Translations under genes and position numbers: made by a program
Notes under the pieces: model-generated
What the model was told of the DNA's origin: nothing
Database searches by the model: none
The model's input: only the letters and a program-made list of their open reading frames with translations
From: UBA2821 sp902763335
GTDB taxonomy: Bacteria > Bacillota > Clostridia > Lachnospirales > Lachnospiraceae
Strand: one strand, 5' to 3'
Assembly (NCBI GenBank): GCA_052066835.1
Contig: JBQHRJ010000019.1
Length of the DNA: 57,999 bases
Shown here: positions 6,887 to 16,343 of the stretch, in pieces
Layout of the letters: each line of letters starts with the position of its first letter
How positions within the stretch are numbered: the first letter of the stretch is position 1

Positions 6887-8209
6887 TTATTCCTCCACGA
6901 GTTCTGTTATAAAACTTCTGAAGAATTCCAGTGGCTCATCTGTGTTAGATGCAGAGAGGAATATCCAGTCATATGGGTTTCCGGCAAATAATGGCTCATA
7001 GCCACATTCTAACATGGTACTGTCTGCTTCGGATTTGTAGATTAACCAGAGTTCATCCTGAGTGAAAGCTTCAGATTTATTTTCGTTAAGCTTTTTCTTA
7101 ATCCAGAAGCAGTAAAAATTTAATAATACAAGTATTTTCCTGATTATATCATAGGATTTAGAAGTTTCGATTTTGTTTTCGCCATTTTTATCCTGGCTGA
7201 GAACATCTGAGAAACTTTTTTTACTTGGAAAATTTGTTTTTACGATATATGGAATATCGATATTTTTTGGTATTCCTGAGGTACTGCATATGAGTCTGTC
7301 AAGTACAAAAGAATTTTTCATTACACTTTTACCATCAATTGCTTCAAGGATATATTCAGTTATGGAGATACCGTCACGGGAGGTGTTGGTTGCGTCATAA
7401 TAAATTTCACGAAGCAGGAGACCACAGTCATCAAATGTTTCTTTTTTCACATCGTTTAACCTGATAATGTTTGAGGTAGAGTCAAGTGTCCGCTTTAGAG
7501 GTCTTTTTATTTTTTTATCTATATCCTGTGCAGTCATTTTGTCAGAACCGGTAAGTTCACAGAGATATCTGCTTATTTTGCGGTATGCGCTCTGGTTCCA
7601 TCTGTCAAGATTCGATTTGTGTTCCTTCATGAACCGGAGAAAATCTTCTTTATTTGTGGAATCGCGTAATGAATCTGACATGAATTTCGTATAGTTATCT
7701 ACGCTATAGGTAGAAGGAGGAGTCAGTGTATCTTCATTAATTTCTTTTATAAAATCTCTGGCATCATTGTATGTAAGACCGTTATTCAGGCAGAAGTAAC
7801 AGACCGCCTCATCAACTGTGTGAAAATTAAAGCAACGGTCAAAGTATACATGATTGAAAAACCATATCGTATCTGCCATGGAAAGATTTAGTGCGAAACA
7901 TATTTCATACATTTTGATTCGGCTGGCAGGTTCTATCTTAGGCCGGTGTTCGCCGAGAAACCATGAGTATACGGTTTTAGGCGTAATGTCACTGCCGGCA
8001 TCACGCATTTTACTATATAAATATTCGGATTTGCTATCTACGGTGTCATCACCGTCATAGCCTGCCCTTTGCAGCAATTCTGTAAGTCCCTTATCAAAAG
8101 GTCTGAATAAATCAGGTCTGTTTAAATCTTCCGCAGCATCTTCAAAGTCATCATAACATGTATATTCTAAAATACTTTCTTCAGCTTTTTCAGTGTAAGT
8201 CTTTAGCAT
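6887..8209 (-). CDS. Large HTH-like protein divergent from the Wadjet operon
   Basis: About 440 aa from ATG 8209, which has CGGAGAG upstream; the longer frame begins with a TTG at 8245 that lacks a ribosome site. Residues about 65-130 (DITPKTVYSWFLGEHRPKIEP, then YEICFALNLSMADTIWFFN and AVCYFCLNNGLTYNDAR) resemble Cro/C1-type HTH modules in which a truncated DNA-binding helix is followed by helical repeats. The remaining 300 residues have no recognised domain, are acidic/polar and probably cytosolic. Its 3' end is 7 nt from the 52-aa gene on the other strand. Divergent placement suggests it senses something for, or regulates, the operon on the other strand; that is inference. Confidence 0.6.
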   Translation of the reverse strand: MLKTYTEKAEESILEYTCYDDFEDAAEDLNRPDLFRPFDKGLTELLQRAGYDGDDTVDSKSEYLYSKMRDAGSDITPKTVYSWFLGEHRPKIEPASRIKMYEICFALNLSMADTIWFFNHVYFDRCFNFHTVDEAVCYFCLNNGLTYNDARDFIKEINEDTLTPPSTYSVDNYTKFMSDSLRDSTNKEDFLRFMKEHKSNLDRWNQSAYRKISRYLCELTGSDKMTAQDIDKKIKRPLKRTLDSTSNIIRLNDVKKETFDDCGLLLREIYYDATNTSRDGISITEYILEAIDGKSVMKNSFVLDRLICSTSGIPKNIDIPYIVKTNFPSKKSFSDVLSQDKNGENKIETSKSYDIIRKILVLLNFYCFWIKKKLNENKSEAFTQDELWLIYKSEADSTMLECGYEPLFAGNPYDWIFLSASNTDEPLEFFRSFITELVEE

Positions 8210-8393
8210 CTTTCTCTCCGTTCCGTAAGACATCTTTTGTCTCAAATATTTTCTTAATTTCTTAATTATATAACATTATACAACAATGATAGAAAAAAAG
8301 GTAGCCCATATGGGAAATTGCTTTTACAAATCTGTAGTTCGAATTTTATATATTCGTGTCATTAAAAATGCATGCCGGAAGGAGACACAGATT

Positions 8394-8630
8394 ATGAAAA
8401 TGGGCAAAGTAAAGAGAGTATTAACATTATATGTGAGATTTACTGATGGACAGAGTATAAACCTCTGCAATGTGGCGAAGGAGTTTTCAGTAAATGAAAA
8501 GTCAGTGCGGCGGGACATTAGTGATATCCGGGCATTTCTTGCGGATGAGATGGTGGAAAGTGGAAAATGCATGGAGATAGTGTATGACAGGTTAAGAAAT
8601 ATATATTATATGTCGGAAGTACACATATAA
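8394..8630 (+). CDS. Small HTH DNA-binding protein (DeoR/WYL-type N-terminus)
   Basis: 78 aa from ATG 8394, with AAGGAG 9 nt upstream; an in-frame extension to 8286 has no ribosome site. The central part, VAKEFSVNEKSVRRDISDIRAFL, is the recognition-helix pattern of DeoR- or WYL-type winged helices. No ligand-binding domain follows. It lies about 65 nt upstream of the kinase-STAND gene, and the operon promoter candidate overlaps its 3' end. Probably a dedicated regulator of the defence operon. Confidence 0.65.
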   Translation: MKMGKVKRVLTLYVRFTDGQSINLCNVAKEFSVNEKSVRRDISDIRAFLADEMVESGKCMEIVYDRLRNIYYMSEVHI

Positions 8631-8648
8631 TCCAAATTGTGTTATACT
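8620..8648 (+). promoter_or_regulatory. Candidate promoter of the kinase-STAND/Wadjet operon
   Basis: TACACA (-35, four of six), 17 nt, TATACT (-10). The start codon of the large gene is 47 nt further on. Moderate match only. Confidence 0.35.
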
Positions 8649-8694
8649 GTAGTGATACAAGGTAAAATAAAGCGTTTGCTGAATGGAGGGCATT

Positions 8695-11600
8695 ATGATA
8701 GATACCAGACAGGCATTAGAGAGTAATTATGAAATACATTTTGAAAATAAAATATTTAAAATATCCGGAGAAATAGGAAGAGGGGCAAATTGTATTGTAT
8801 ATGATGCCTCAACTACTGATAGTGCGGGTACAGTACATAATGTTAGGATAAAGGAATGTTATCCCTGCAATTTATCCATTGCAAGAGAAGATGGAGAGTT
8901 GAAATTAGCTGAAGAGGATATTGACAGATACAGTTTATCAAAAGAAAGATTTATACAGGCGTATAAAAATAATGTGTCATTCAGGGGAATGTCAGGTATC
9001 ATAAATTCTACTGTAAATTCCACGGATATATTTGAAAGTAATAATACCATATATACCGTAATGAGCATGGATGAGGGAATCTGTTACAGTGATTATACGG
9101 ATAGTTCGTTAAAAGAAGTGCTTGAACATGTGAAAACTTTAGCCGGACTTATTAAGAAATATCACGATAACGGTTATCTTCATATGGATATCAAGCCGGA
9201 CAATATTTTTATTCTGCCGGAGACTACGGAGCATATTCTGCTTTTTGATTTTGAGACAGTGCGGAAACTGGAGGATATAAAGTCGGGCAAAGTGCAGATG
9301 TTAGAATTTACAAAGGGATTTTCTGCGCCGGAACAGATGTATGGTCAGACCGGTAAAATCGGGAAATGTACAGACATTTATTCAGTGGGAGCAGTACTGT
9401 TTTCTAAAATATTTGGAAGAAATGCAGAGAGTGGTGACGGAGAACTTTTTGCAGAGTATGACTTTGAAAATATGTTATATAAAGATAAAATGTACCAGCC
9501 GAAGCTTTACAGACTTTTGGATATTTTCTTTAGAAAAACATTGGCAATATCTCCTGTGTTGAGGTATAAGGACATGCAGCAGGTGACAGAGGCAGTTGAT
9601 GAACTCATAAAGGCGGCGGATATTGACGGAACGTATCTTATAGACAGTTTTCAGTACAATTCTGCAAATTTTGTGGGACGTGATGATGAACTTGAGGAGA
9701 TAAATGATATACTTGAAGAAAATCAGCTTGTATTTTTATCCGGAATAGGCGGAATAGGAAAGACAGAGCTTGCAAAGAGATATGTAAAACAGTACCGCAG
9801 CCGTTATAATACTGCGATATTTTCCGTATTTGAAAGCAGTATCCGGTCACTTGTGTGCGATGACATCAGAATTAACAGGTTAGACAGAGATGAGGATGAA
9901 ACTGAAGAGGATTATTTCAGGAGAAAGATTGAGGCATTGAAAAATGTTGCGACAAAGGATGATATTATTATCATAGATAACTTTGATGTGGATTATGATG
10001 AGAGTCTTGAAATATTATTCAGTTGTCCTTGTAAATTTATCATTACGACGAGGATGGATTTTCGCGACTACAATTATGAGCAGATTATGGTTGACAGAAT
10101 AAGTAATCCGGATGATGTTCTCAGCCTGTTTTACGCATACAATGACACACCTTATTCTGATGATGAGTATGAGAGTGTAATGAAGTTGTTTGAGTATATT
10201 GATTATCATACCATGACTGTCGAACTCATAGCGAAATATTTAAGGAATTCAAATGAATCTCCGACAGTTCTTTATGAGCGTTTCCTTGAAAAAGCCGGAA
10301 CAGCAAATACTGACGAGACCGGTGTGAAACAGCGAAAGGATATGAAGCTTCGTCTGGATAGCGTAAATAATCATATAAGTGTTTTGTTTGACATTTCAAA
10401 ATTTGATGATGGTGCCCGTGAAGTGATGGCGGGACTTTCATTATTTGCAGGAATTCGCATAAAGAAGGAGCTATTCTGCAGGATATGCGGGGTCGCTGAT
10501 GCGGAGCAGAAGATTGAATATCTGATTAAAAACGGATGGATTCAGTACAATGAGGTGACGGAGAAGATATCATTACATCAGGTTATTCAGGATATGATAT
10601 ACAGAAAAATATGTCCGGATGCATCAAAATATCCGGCTATTGCAAACGGTATGTATAACTATATGATTGAAAAGCCTAACGGTTATACAGAACGTCTGGT
10701 TAGACAAAAGGTATCGGATATATTTATGGATAGAATATCAGGAGATAACCTTGACTATGCAAAATTATGTCTTGCCTATGGAGCGTATGATAAGCTTGAC
10801 GAAGCGGAAAGTATATGTATCCGGAGTGATGACAGGGAAGCATATAATATACTTGCTAAAGTGTATATGAAAAAAGTCAAACTGCTTGCCGCATCTGATG
10901 ATATACGTAATGCAAAAGATTTTGATAAAAATGTTATTGGCATACTAAATTTGATGGCAGAGATGTTTGATAAAGCTGTATCATGTTGCGAAAAATATTC
11001 GGATGATTCTGATTATCTGACAGAAGAATACCTTGATATAGGATTTGAAATGGATTCGATACTTAATTATTATTTTTTTGGGGGTATACATAACCCCGTA
11101 AAAGAAATGGATGATATATATAATAAAATAATCGAAATATTTGATAAAGCCATGGAAATGATACAAGTTACCTCATTTGATGATAAGAGAAAAATAGATA
11201 TATATGAGAAAATGCAGAATTTCTATTCACCAGATGACTATACTGCAATTTATCGAAGTGATAATTTTTCAGATATAGAAAAAGCATACATGTATGAGGA
11301 AATGATAGATGAGATAAATGAGAAAAACTATGTGCCGAACGATAATTGTATAAATGTAATAGTAAAGAAATTGGCATTAGGAGACGTAGCCGAACAGCAT
11401 GAAATTAATGGGGAGTATGAAACTGCGATAGAATATTACAGAAGAGCATATGACGCAGGCGAAGAATCATACACTTTAATGCTTGAAAGCATTTCTGATG
11501 TATATGTAAAAATGGGCGATGAAGATTCAGCTATATCATGTTTGGAGAAAATATTTGAAACAGAGGTATTGGATAGTGCCTGTGTTAAACTGATAAAACT

Positions 11601-12915
11601 TTTTATCAGAAGGAAAGAGTATGATAAGGTAAGAAAATATGCGAATATATTACTGGAAGACAAAATTAAGTCATATGAGAAAAATCCGGAAAATAAGTAC
11701 TTGGTTGAGGATATAATTTTAGCTTATTATGAACTTTATTATATTGAAGAGAATGACAGGAAGAAAGAGCAGTTGTGGGAAAATTGCCTTAAATATTATG
11801 ACTACTATGGAGATGAAGATATAAATGATGAACTTAATGAATTTATTATTGAGTATGTGGACAGGGAGGAGATAAATTACCGTGAAATCATTAATATTCT
11901 GGAACGCATTCATATGAGTTGTTGCAGTGATACGGTTGAGCAGGTAATAAAGCATGCGATAAAGAGATATGAGGGAAGGGAAGATTTTAAAGAGTACCAT
12001 ATCATATTATTAACTAAATATGCTAGAATGATTGATGTTTATCCGTATGACAGAATAAAGGAATCGTATAAATATTGTGATAAGGCACAGGAAATATATG
12101 ATGAAAGCTGTATTAATGATGAATATTTTCAGAGTCTCATATATAAGACAAGGTCAGAGATAATGTCGAATGATAATGACTGTAGTTATGATGATGGAAT
12201 CGAGTTAAAAGAAAAGTGTAACTATATTCTGATTGCAGAGCAGCGTGGAAAATATGAAGACTGTACATTGGAAGATATTATTGATGAGTGGGATAATTCA
12301 GCACGAATGTATGATTATATGGATAAATATAATGAGCAGATTATATGCCTTATCCATAAGAAAGATTACATAGAGGAGTCACTTAATAAATACGATTACA
12401 CAGAGTTTGACAATGATTATACTAATGCGATGGATGATTTGATAAGAGCATATATAAAAGTGTATGACTTTGAAGAGGCGGAGAAATGTATTGAAATTCT
12501 GTATGAAAAAATGGTTGATTATCTTATGGAAAATATTCCGGAAAGAGAATATGATACTGAGATGAGAATGTTTAAGGTGAAGAATATAGCAGAGTCATAT
12601 ATTGATATGGAAAAATATGAGGGTGCCGCAAAATTCACATTATTGAGTATGTATGTCGGATTAGCTGAAACGATTGAAAGGAGTATACTTGAGTTAAACG
12701 GTGATGACAGTATAACGAAGCTGTGTGAGGTAGATAGTGAATTGCTTGACAGAGATATTGACGATTCACTTATTGATACATTTATAGACTTAAAGGACAT
12801 GCTTATAGAATGTAAGGAAAATGCGGAAAGTGAATGTGACGGTATTGGTGAAATAATTGAAAAGATAGAGGGAAAATATCAGTATTCAGATGTGGAATTT
12901 AAAGGAGAAATATAG
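8695..12915 (+). CDS. Ser/Thr-kinase - STAND NTPase - helical repeat protein
   Basis: 1,406 aa from ATG 8695; the in-frame ATG at 8683 overlaps the GGAGGG ribosome site. Residues about 15-305 are a protein kinase-like domain: Gly loop GRGANC (28-33), Lys 53 in VRIKE, HMDIKPDN (Asp 165, Asn 170), DFE in place of DFG (Asp 185), APE (211-213). Residues about 326-640 are an NB-ARC-like STAND module: VGRDDE, P-loop SGIGGIGKTE (about 349-358), Walker B IIIIDNFD (424-431), TTR sensor (451-453), then a winged-helix-like region. Residues about 680-1406 are acidic helical repeats of TPR type (for example EYETAIEYYRRAYDAGEE, MGDEDSAISCLEKIFE). STAND proteins are signal-triggered oligomerising switches. 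All key catalytic residues seem present. Being first in a Wadjet operon suggests sensing or licensing of the nuclease. Confidence 0.85.
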   Translation: MIDTRQALESNYEIHFENKIFKISGEIGRGANCIVYDASTTDSAGTVHNVRIKECYPCNLSIAREDGELKLAEEDIDRYSLSKERFIQAYKNNVSFRGMSGIINSTVNSTDIFESNNTIYTVMSMDEGICYSDYTDSSLKEVLEHVKTLAGLIKKYHDNGYLHMDIKPDNIFILPETTEHILLFDFETVRKLEDIKSGKVQMLEFTKGFSAPEQMYGQTGKIGKCTDIYSVGAVLFSKIFGRNAESGDGELFAEYDFENMLYKDKMYQPKLYRLLDIFFRKTLAISPVLRYKDMQQVTEAVDELIKAADIDGTYLIDSFQYNSANFVGRDDELEEINDILEENQLVFLSGIGGIGKTELAKRYVKQYRSRYNTAIFSVFESSIRSLVCDDIRINRLDRDEDETEEDYFRRKIEALKNVATKDDIIIIDNFDVDYDESLEILFSCPCKFIITTRMDFRDYNYEQIMVDRISNPDDVLSLFYAYNDTPYSDDEYESVMKLFEYIDYHTMTVELIAKYLRNSNESPTVLYERFLEKAGTANTDETGVKQRKDMKLRLDSVNNHISVLFDISKFDDGAREVMAGLSLFAGIRIKKELFCRICGVADAEQKIEYLIKNGWIQYNEVTEKISLHQVIQDMIYRKICPDASKYPAIANGMYNYMIEKPNGYTERLVRQKVSDIFMDRISGDNLDYAKLCLAYGAYDKLDEAESICIRSDDREAYNILAKVYMKKVKLLAASDDIRNAKDFDKNVIGILNLMAEMFDKAVSCCEKYSDDSDYLTEEYLDIGFEMDSILNYYFFGGIHNPVKEMDDIYNKIIEIFDKAMEMIQVTSFDDKRKIDIYEKMQNFYSPDDYTAIYRSDNFSDIEKAYMYEEMIDEINEKNYVPNDNCINVIVKKLALGDVAEQHEINGEYETAIEYYRRAYDAGEESYTLMLESISDVYVKMGDEDSAISCLEKIFETEVLDSACVKLIKLFIRRKEYDKVRKYANILLEDKIKSYEKNPENKYLVEDIILAYYELYYIEENDRKKEQLWENCLKYYDYYGDEDINDELNEFIIEYVDREEINYREIINILERIHMSCCSDTVEQVIKHAIKRYEGREDFKEYHIILLTKYARMIDVYPYDRIKESYKYCDKAQEIYDESCINDEYFQSLIYKTRSEIMSNDNDCSYDDGIELKEKCNYILIAEQRGKYEDCTLEDIIDEWDNSARMYDYMDKYNEQIICLIHKKDYIEESLNKYDYTEFDNDYTNAMDDLIRAYIKVYDFEEAEKCIEILYEKMVDYLMENIPEREYDTEMRMFKVKNIAESYIDMEKYEGAAKFTLLSMYVGLAETIERSILELNGDDSITKLCEVDSELLDRDIDDSLIDTFIDLKDMLIECKENAESECDGIGEIIEKIEGKYQYSDVEFKGEI

Positions 12916-12952
12916 AGTTATTACATAACATTTGAGGAATGGAGATTAGTAT

Positions 12953-13975
12953 ATGGGAAAACATAAAATAACATTATGGGAAATAGGTCATAATAAGAAA
13001 TTTGAAAAATATGAGGATTTGTATGAATATATCATGAAGGAAATAGCAGAGGGTACGCTTATACCAATTAAACGTTCCGGTGTAAATGGGAGAAAGCCCG
13101 CTTTGCCAATTTCTTATTGGAAGATAGAGGAAGAAAAAGATTATTCTGATATTTTGGATGAGTTGAAGTTCAGGATTAATCCGGGAATTGACGTAAAATA
13201 TTATATGTCACATCCGGATAAATATGAGGAAGATCAAAAGTATGTAAGACTTATCAGTGATTACTTAACAAGAAATAGTGGGATGCTGGATAACGCAGAA
13301 AGCATAAATGAGCGAAGCTTTGAAATATTTCATGAAGAAAAATATCTGTCAGAAGGTGACGGAATGGGGATGCTAAAAAGGCTGTCGATGGATGGTGACA
13401 GACTAAATTTTTATAAAACAACAGTTCCGATGGCGTATTATTCACATTATAAGGAGACACCACAGAATATACTTATCCTTGAGAATAAGGATACTTTTTA
13501 CAGTATGCGTAAATACATGATAGAGGAAAGCAGTAAAATATTTGGACTTGAAACGGGGACACTTATATTTGGAAGCGGCAAAGCTGTTATAAGTATTTTT
13601 GGCGATTATATAGATGAGGTGGAACCGTATTTTGGAGATAAAAAAAATAACGTATATTATTTTGGAGATTTAGATTATGAAGGTATAATGATATATGAAA
13701 CTTTGTATAGTATATATTCAACTTATGGGAAACGTGTTTTAGGCGTTGAAGCATTCATTACGGCGTACGAAAGAATGATAGATAAGGCTGAAAAAATGGG
13801 GTTTGATAATCTTCCATATGCTAAAGAAAGACAAAGAAAAGACATAGGCACTATGTTTCTGGATAAATTCAATGATGAATACAGAGGAAAAATAATTCAG
13901 ATATTGGAATCTGGGAAGTACATACCCCAGGAGATACTGAATGTGCATGACTATAGAAATAATGGAGAAAAATAA
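12953..13975 (+). CDS. jetD: Wadjet nuclease subunit JetD
   Basis: 340 aa. JetD is the Toprim-fold subunit that cuts DNA after JetABC loop extrusion in Wadjet plasmid defence. The C-terminal half has the Toprim pattern: acidic ILILENKDTF (E177), then YYFGDLDYEGI (D239, D241), followed by the conserved-like EILN end. The N-terminal half (about 1-150) is the winged-helix/CAP-like arm region, including LPISYWKIEEEKDY. It lies 37 nt after the kinase-STAND gene; its stop overlaps the JetA start (TAATG). Here JetD precedes A, B and C. Confidence 0.85.
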   Translation: MGKHKITLWEIGHNKKFEKYEDLYEYIMKEIAEGTLIPIKRSGVNGRKPALPISYWKIEEEKDYSDILDELKFRINPGIDVKYYMSHPDKYEEDQKYVRLISDYLTRNSGMLDNAESINERSFEIFHEEKYLSEGDGMGMLKRLSMDGDRLNFYKTTVPMAYYSHYKETPQNILILENKDTFYSMRKYMIEESSKIFGLETGTLIFGSGKAVISIFGDYIDEVEPYFGDKKNNVYYFGDLDYEGIMIYETLYSIYSTYGKRVLGVEAFITAYERMIDKAEKMGFDNLPYAKERQRKDIGTMFLDKFNDEYRGKIIQILESGKYIPQEILNVHDYRNNGEK

Positions 13976-15588
13976 TGACACAGTTTACATTTTTGAAAGA
14001 TTTTGATAAAAGAATGAAAAGTGTAGGCAGGTATGTTGTGCTATTTTCAAATAGCAGTCAGAAGTCTACGTGGAAAAATTATGGAGTTGATAGTCTGGAT
14101 GAACAGGTTAACATGATATTTACCGTTCTTTTGTATATTATGGAAGCATCACTTAAGGAAGAGGATTGCACAATAGATGATATTGCAGGTTTTTTAAATG
14201 AGACAGATTATCTGTATTATAAGAGAAATATACATGATAAGAGTGTAGAAATGGCTGATTTTATAGTGAATGTAATCCTGTCAAATTCAGGAAGTGCCAT
14301 GTATTTTAAAGCCTATGATTATGAGAAAAAAGAATATGCAGATATAAATATAAACTATATAGCCAATAAGATAGTTTATCAGGAAAACGGAGTGAGAAGA
14401 ACGTCATATTATCTTACTGAAGAAGGATATAATATGATGCTTGCCACAATGGAACTTGAAAATAACCTTAAACTTACAGTACATGAAATGTTGTTTAAAA
14501 TGCATCTTGAAAAGGCGGATTATAATAGGGCGGCACAGGATATAAAGAATGTGTTTGACCGGCTGAGGATACAGAATCAGAAGATACAGGAGGCGATGCA
14601 TAGGATAAGAAGAAATGCATTGTTGTATACGGTCGAAGAATATAAACAGATAGTTGAAGAGAATCTTGATACAGTGGAAAAAACAAGAGAAAAGTTTAGG
14701 CTTCATAAAGAGTATGTGGATCAGAAGGTAAGAGAGTTTGAGGAAGATGAGATGCATGCAGATGAGTTTTCGGATAAAGAAAAGGAGAATCTTGAAAATC
14801 TCAGGATAATAGGCGGATATCTGGCAAAATCCCTTGATGAACATCAGAAAATATTAAATGAACATTTTGATTTGAAAAAGCTGTACAGCAGAGAACTTGA
14901 AAATTATTCGAATATGACCATGGTACAGAGATTTTCATTTAGAAGTGAATTGTATGACAAAGTACTTGAAGATGCGTCGTTACTTAAGAATATGGATGTG
15001 GTATTCAATCCTTTATATAGAGGAAAAATCGGAAAAATATATAATCCGAATAAAGCATTTGAATATCAGAAAAAGATAAGGAAAGATGCTGATAATAATC
15101 AAATATTGGAAATACAATTGGACGATGAAGAGTATTTAAAGGAAAAAGAAGAAAAGTTACGCAGACGGTTAAGGAAATATTATGAAAGTGTAAGGACTAT
15201 AATGGATGAGCTGTTGTCTCATAAACGTCTGACATTAAGTATGTTAAGTACAGATATATGTGGCGAACATGAAGAATTAAAGAATATCCTGATTCCGACA
15301 GCGGAGATATTCAGGGAAGTGCTGATTGAGTTTCTGTCAGTAGGTGAGACAGATATAAATAAACTTATTGATGAACGGAGTAAGCATGTATCCGAAGAAA
15401 GTACAGATTTTCAATTAAATGAGATGATACTTACTGCAATTGAGAGACATAGGAGATTTAAAGGTATGAATAAGATATGTGTGGTACCGGTTGATGATGC
15501 AGATAAGGTGTATTTTTATAATGTACCGGATGAGAATGGCGACCTAAGAACTTTAAGGTGTTCGGATATAGAATTGTGGTATGAATAG
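13975..15588 (+). CDS. jetA: Wadjet kleisin-like subunit JetA
   Basis: 537 aa. It starts MTQFTFLKDFDKRMKSVGRY with an N-terminal winged-helix-like region (to about 170, including YYLTEEGYNMM). A long charged helical/coiled-coil centre (about 180-420) follows, then a C-terminal domain ending CVVPVDDADKVYFYNVPDENG. This matches JetA family proteins, the kleisin that bridges the SMC heads. Family assignment rests on overall architecture and on position between JetD and JetB. Translationally coupled to JetD. Confidence 0.8.
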   Translation: MTQFTFLKDFDKRMKSVGRYVVLFSNSSQKSTWKNYGVDSLDEQVNMIFTVLLYIMEASLKEEDCTIDDIAGFLNETDYLYYKRNIHDKSVEMADFIVNVILSNSGSAMYFKAYDYEKKEYADININYIANKIVYQENGVRRTSYYLTEEGYNMMLATMELENNLKLTVHEMLFKMHLEKADYNRAAQDIKNVFDRLRIQNQKIQEAMHRIRRNALLYTVEEYKQIVEENLDTVEKTREKFRLHKEYVDQKVREFEEDEMHADEFSDKEKENLENLRIIGGYLAKSLDEHQKILNEHFDLKKLYSRELENYSNMTMVQRFSFRSELYDKVLEDASLLKNMDVVFNPLYRGKIGKIYNPNKAFEYQKKIRKDADNNQILEIQLDDEEYLKEKEEKLRRRLRKYYESVRTIMDELLSHKRLTLSMLSTDICGEHEELKNILIPTAEIFREVLIEFLSVGETDINKLIDERSKHVSEESTDFQLNEMILTAIERHRRFKGMNKICVVPVDDADKVYFYNVPDENGDLRTLRCSDIELWYE

Positions 15589-15617
15589 AGAAAATTTATA
15601 TGTGACGGAGGAAGATT

Positions 15618-16343
15618 ATGGCATATGATATAGAATGTGTAAAAAACAGCCAGAAAATATTTTACAGACTGTTATCTGATGGGATGTTAGACGAAGGGAC
15701 GATGCCTGAACTGTACAGGGAATACGTGGAAAATGAAGAAGTCATGAATCTGGTGAAGAGTCAGGCTGAGATAGCAGAAAGTGTAGTGGAAAGATATGGA
15801 GATACCATATACATCATGCCGGCGATGGATAATACATATCTTGGATTTTCAAAAGCTGAACTGAAGAAAGAATTGTGCAAATCAAATGGAACGGATAAAG
15901 ATTATTATCTGTCGCAGTTTGTCATACTTACGTTATTGGTAGAATTTTATGATGGGCAGGGCAGCAGGTGTAAATCAAGAGACTTTATAAAATTGGGAGA
16001 ATTGCAGAATATTATATCAGAGAGATTGAAAAACGGAATGGATAATGAAGATGAAACAGAAGGAAATGGACGGGATACCGGTCTTGATTTTCACAGTATG
16101 TGTCAGGCATATGAGGCTCTTAAAAGTGTTGATGCAGCTAATCGTTCCAAAACAACAAAGGAAGGTTTTATCAATAACATAATGACATTTTTGGACAGGC
16201 AGGGACTTATTATATATATTTTGCAGGATGAAATGATAAAGACTACTCCAAAGCTGGATAACATTATGGAAATGAAAATATTAAACAGGGAAAATTATCA
16301 GAGAATTATGGAGGCATTGAATGAGCAAAATAAACAGAGTTAG
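15618..16343 (+). CDS. jetB: Wadjet KITE-like subunit JetB
   Basis: 241 aa, with GGAGGAAG before the ATG. Largely helical. Contains the stretch YLSQFVILTLLVEFYDGQG and, near the C-terminus, AANRSKTTKEGFINNIMTFLDRQGLI, a winged-helix pattern as in KITE subunits (MukE/DUF4194-like). I recall this variant being annotated DUF6063. Its last 23 nt overlap the start of jetC, a typical tight coupling of complex subunits. Confidence 0.75.
   Translation: MAYDIECVKNSQKIFYRLLSDGMLDEGTMPELYREYVENEEVMNLVKSQAEIAESVVERYGDTIYIMPAMDNTYLGFSKAELKKELCKSNGTDKDYYLSQFVILTLLVEFYDGQGSRCKSRDFIKLGELQNIISERLKNGMDNEDETEGNGRDTGLDFHSMCQAYEALKSVDAANRSKTTKEGFINNIMTFLDRQGLIIYILQDEMIKTTPKLDNIMEMKILNRENYQRIMEALNEQNKQS

Noticed and set aside
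14404..14844. Long minus-strand open frame inside jetA
   Set aside because: Shadow of the AT-rich jetA coding strand; no ribosome site and odd Phe/Ile/Leu composition.
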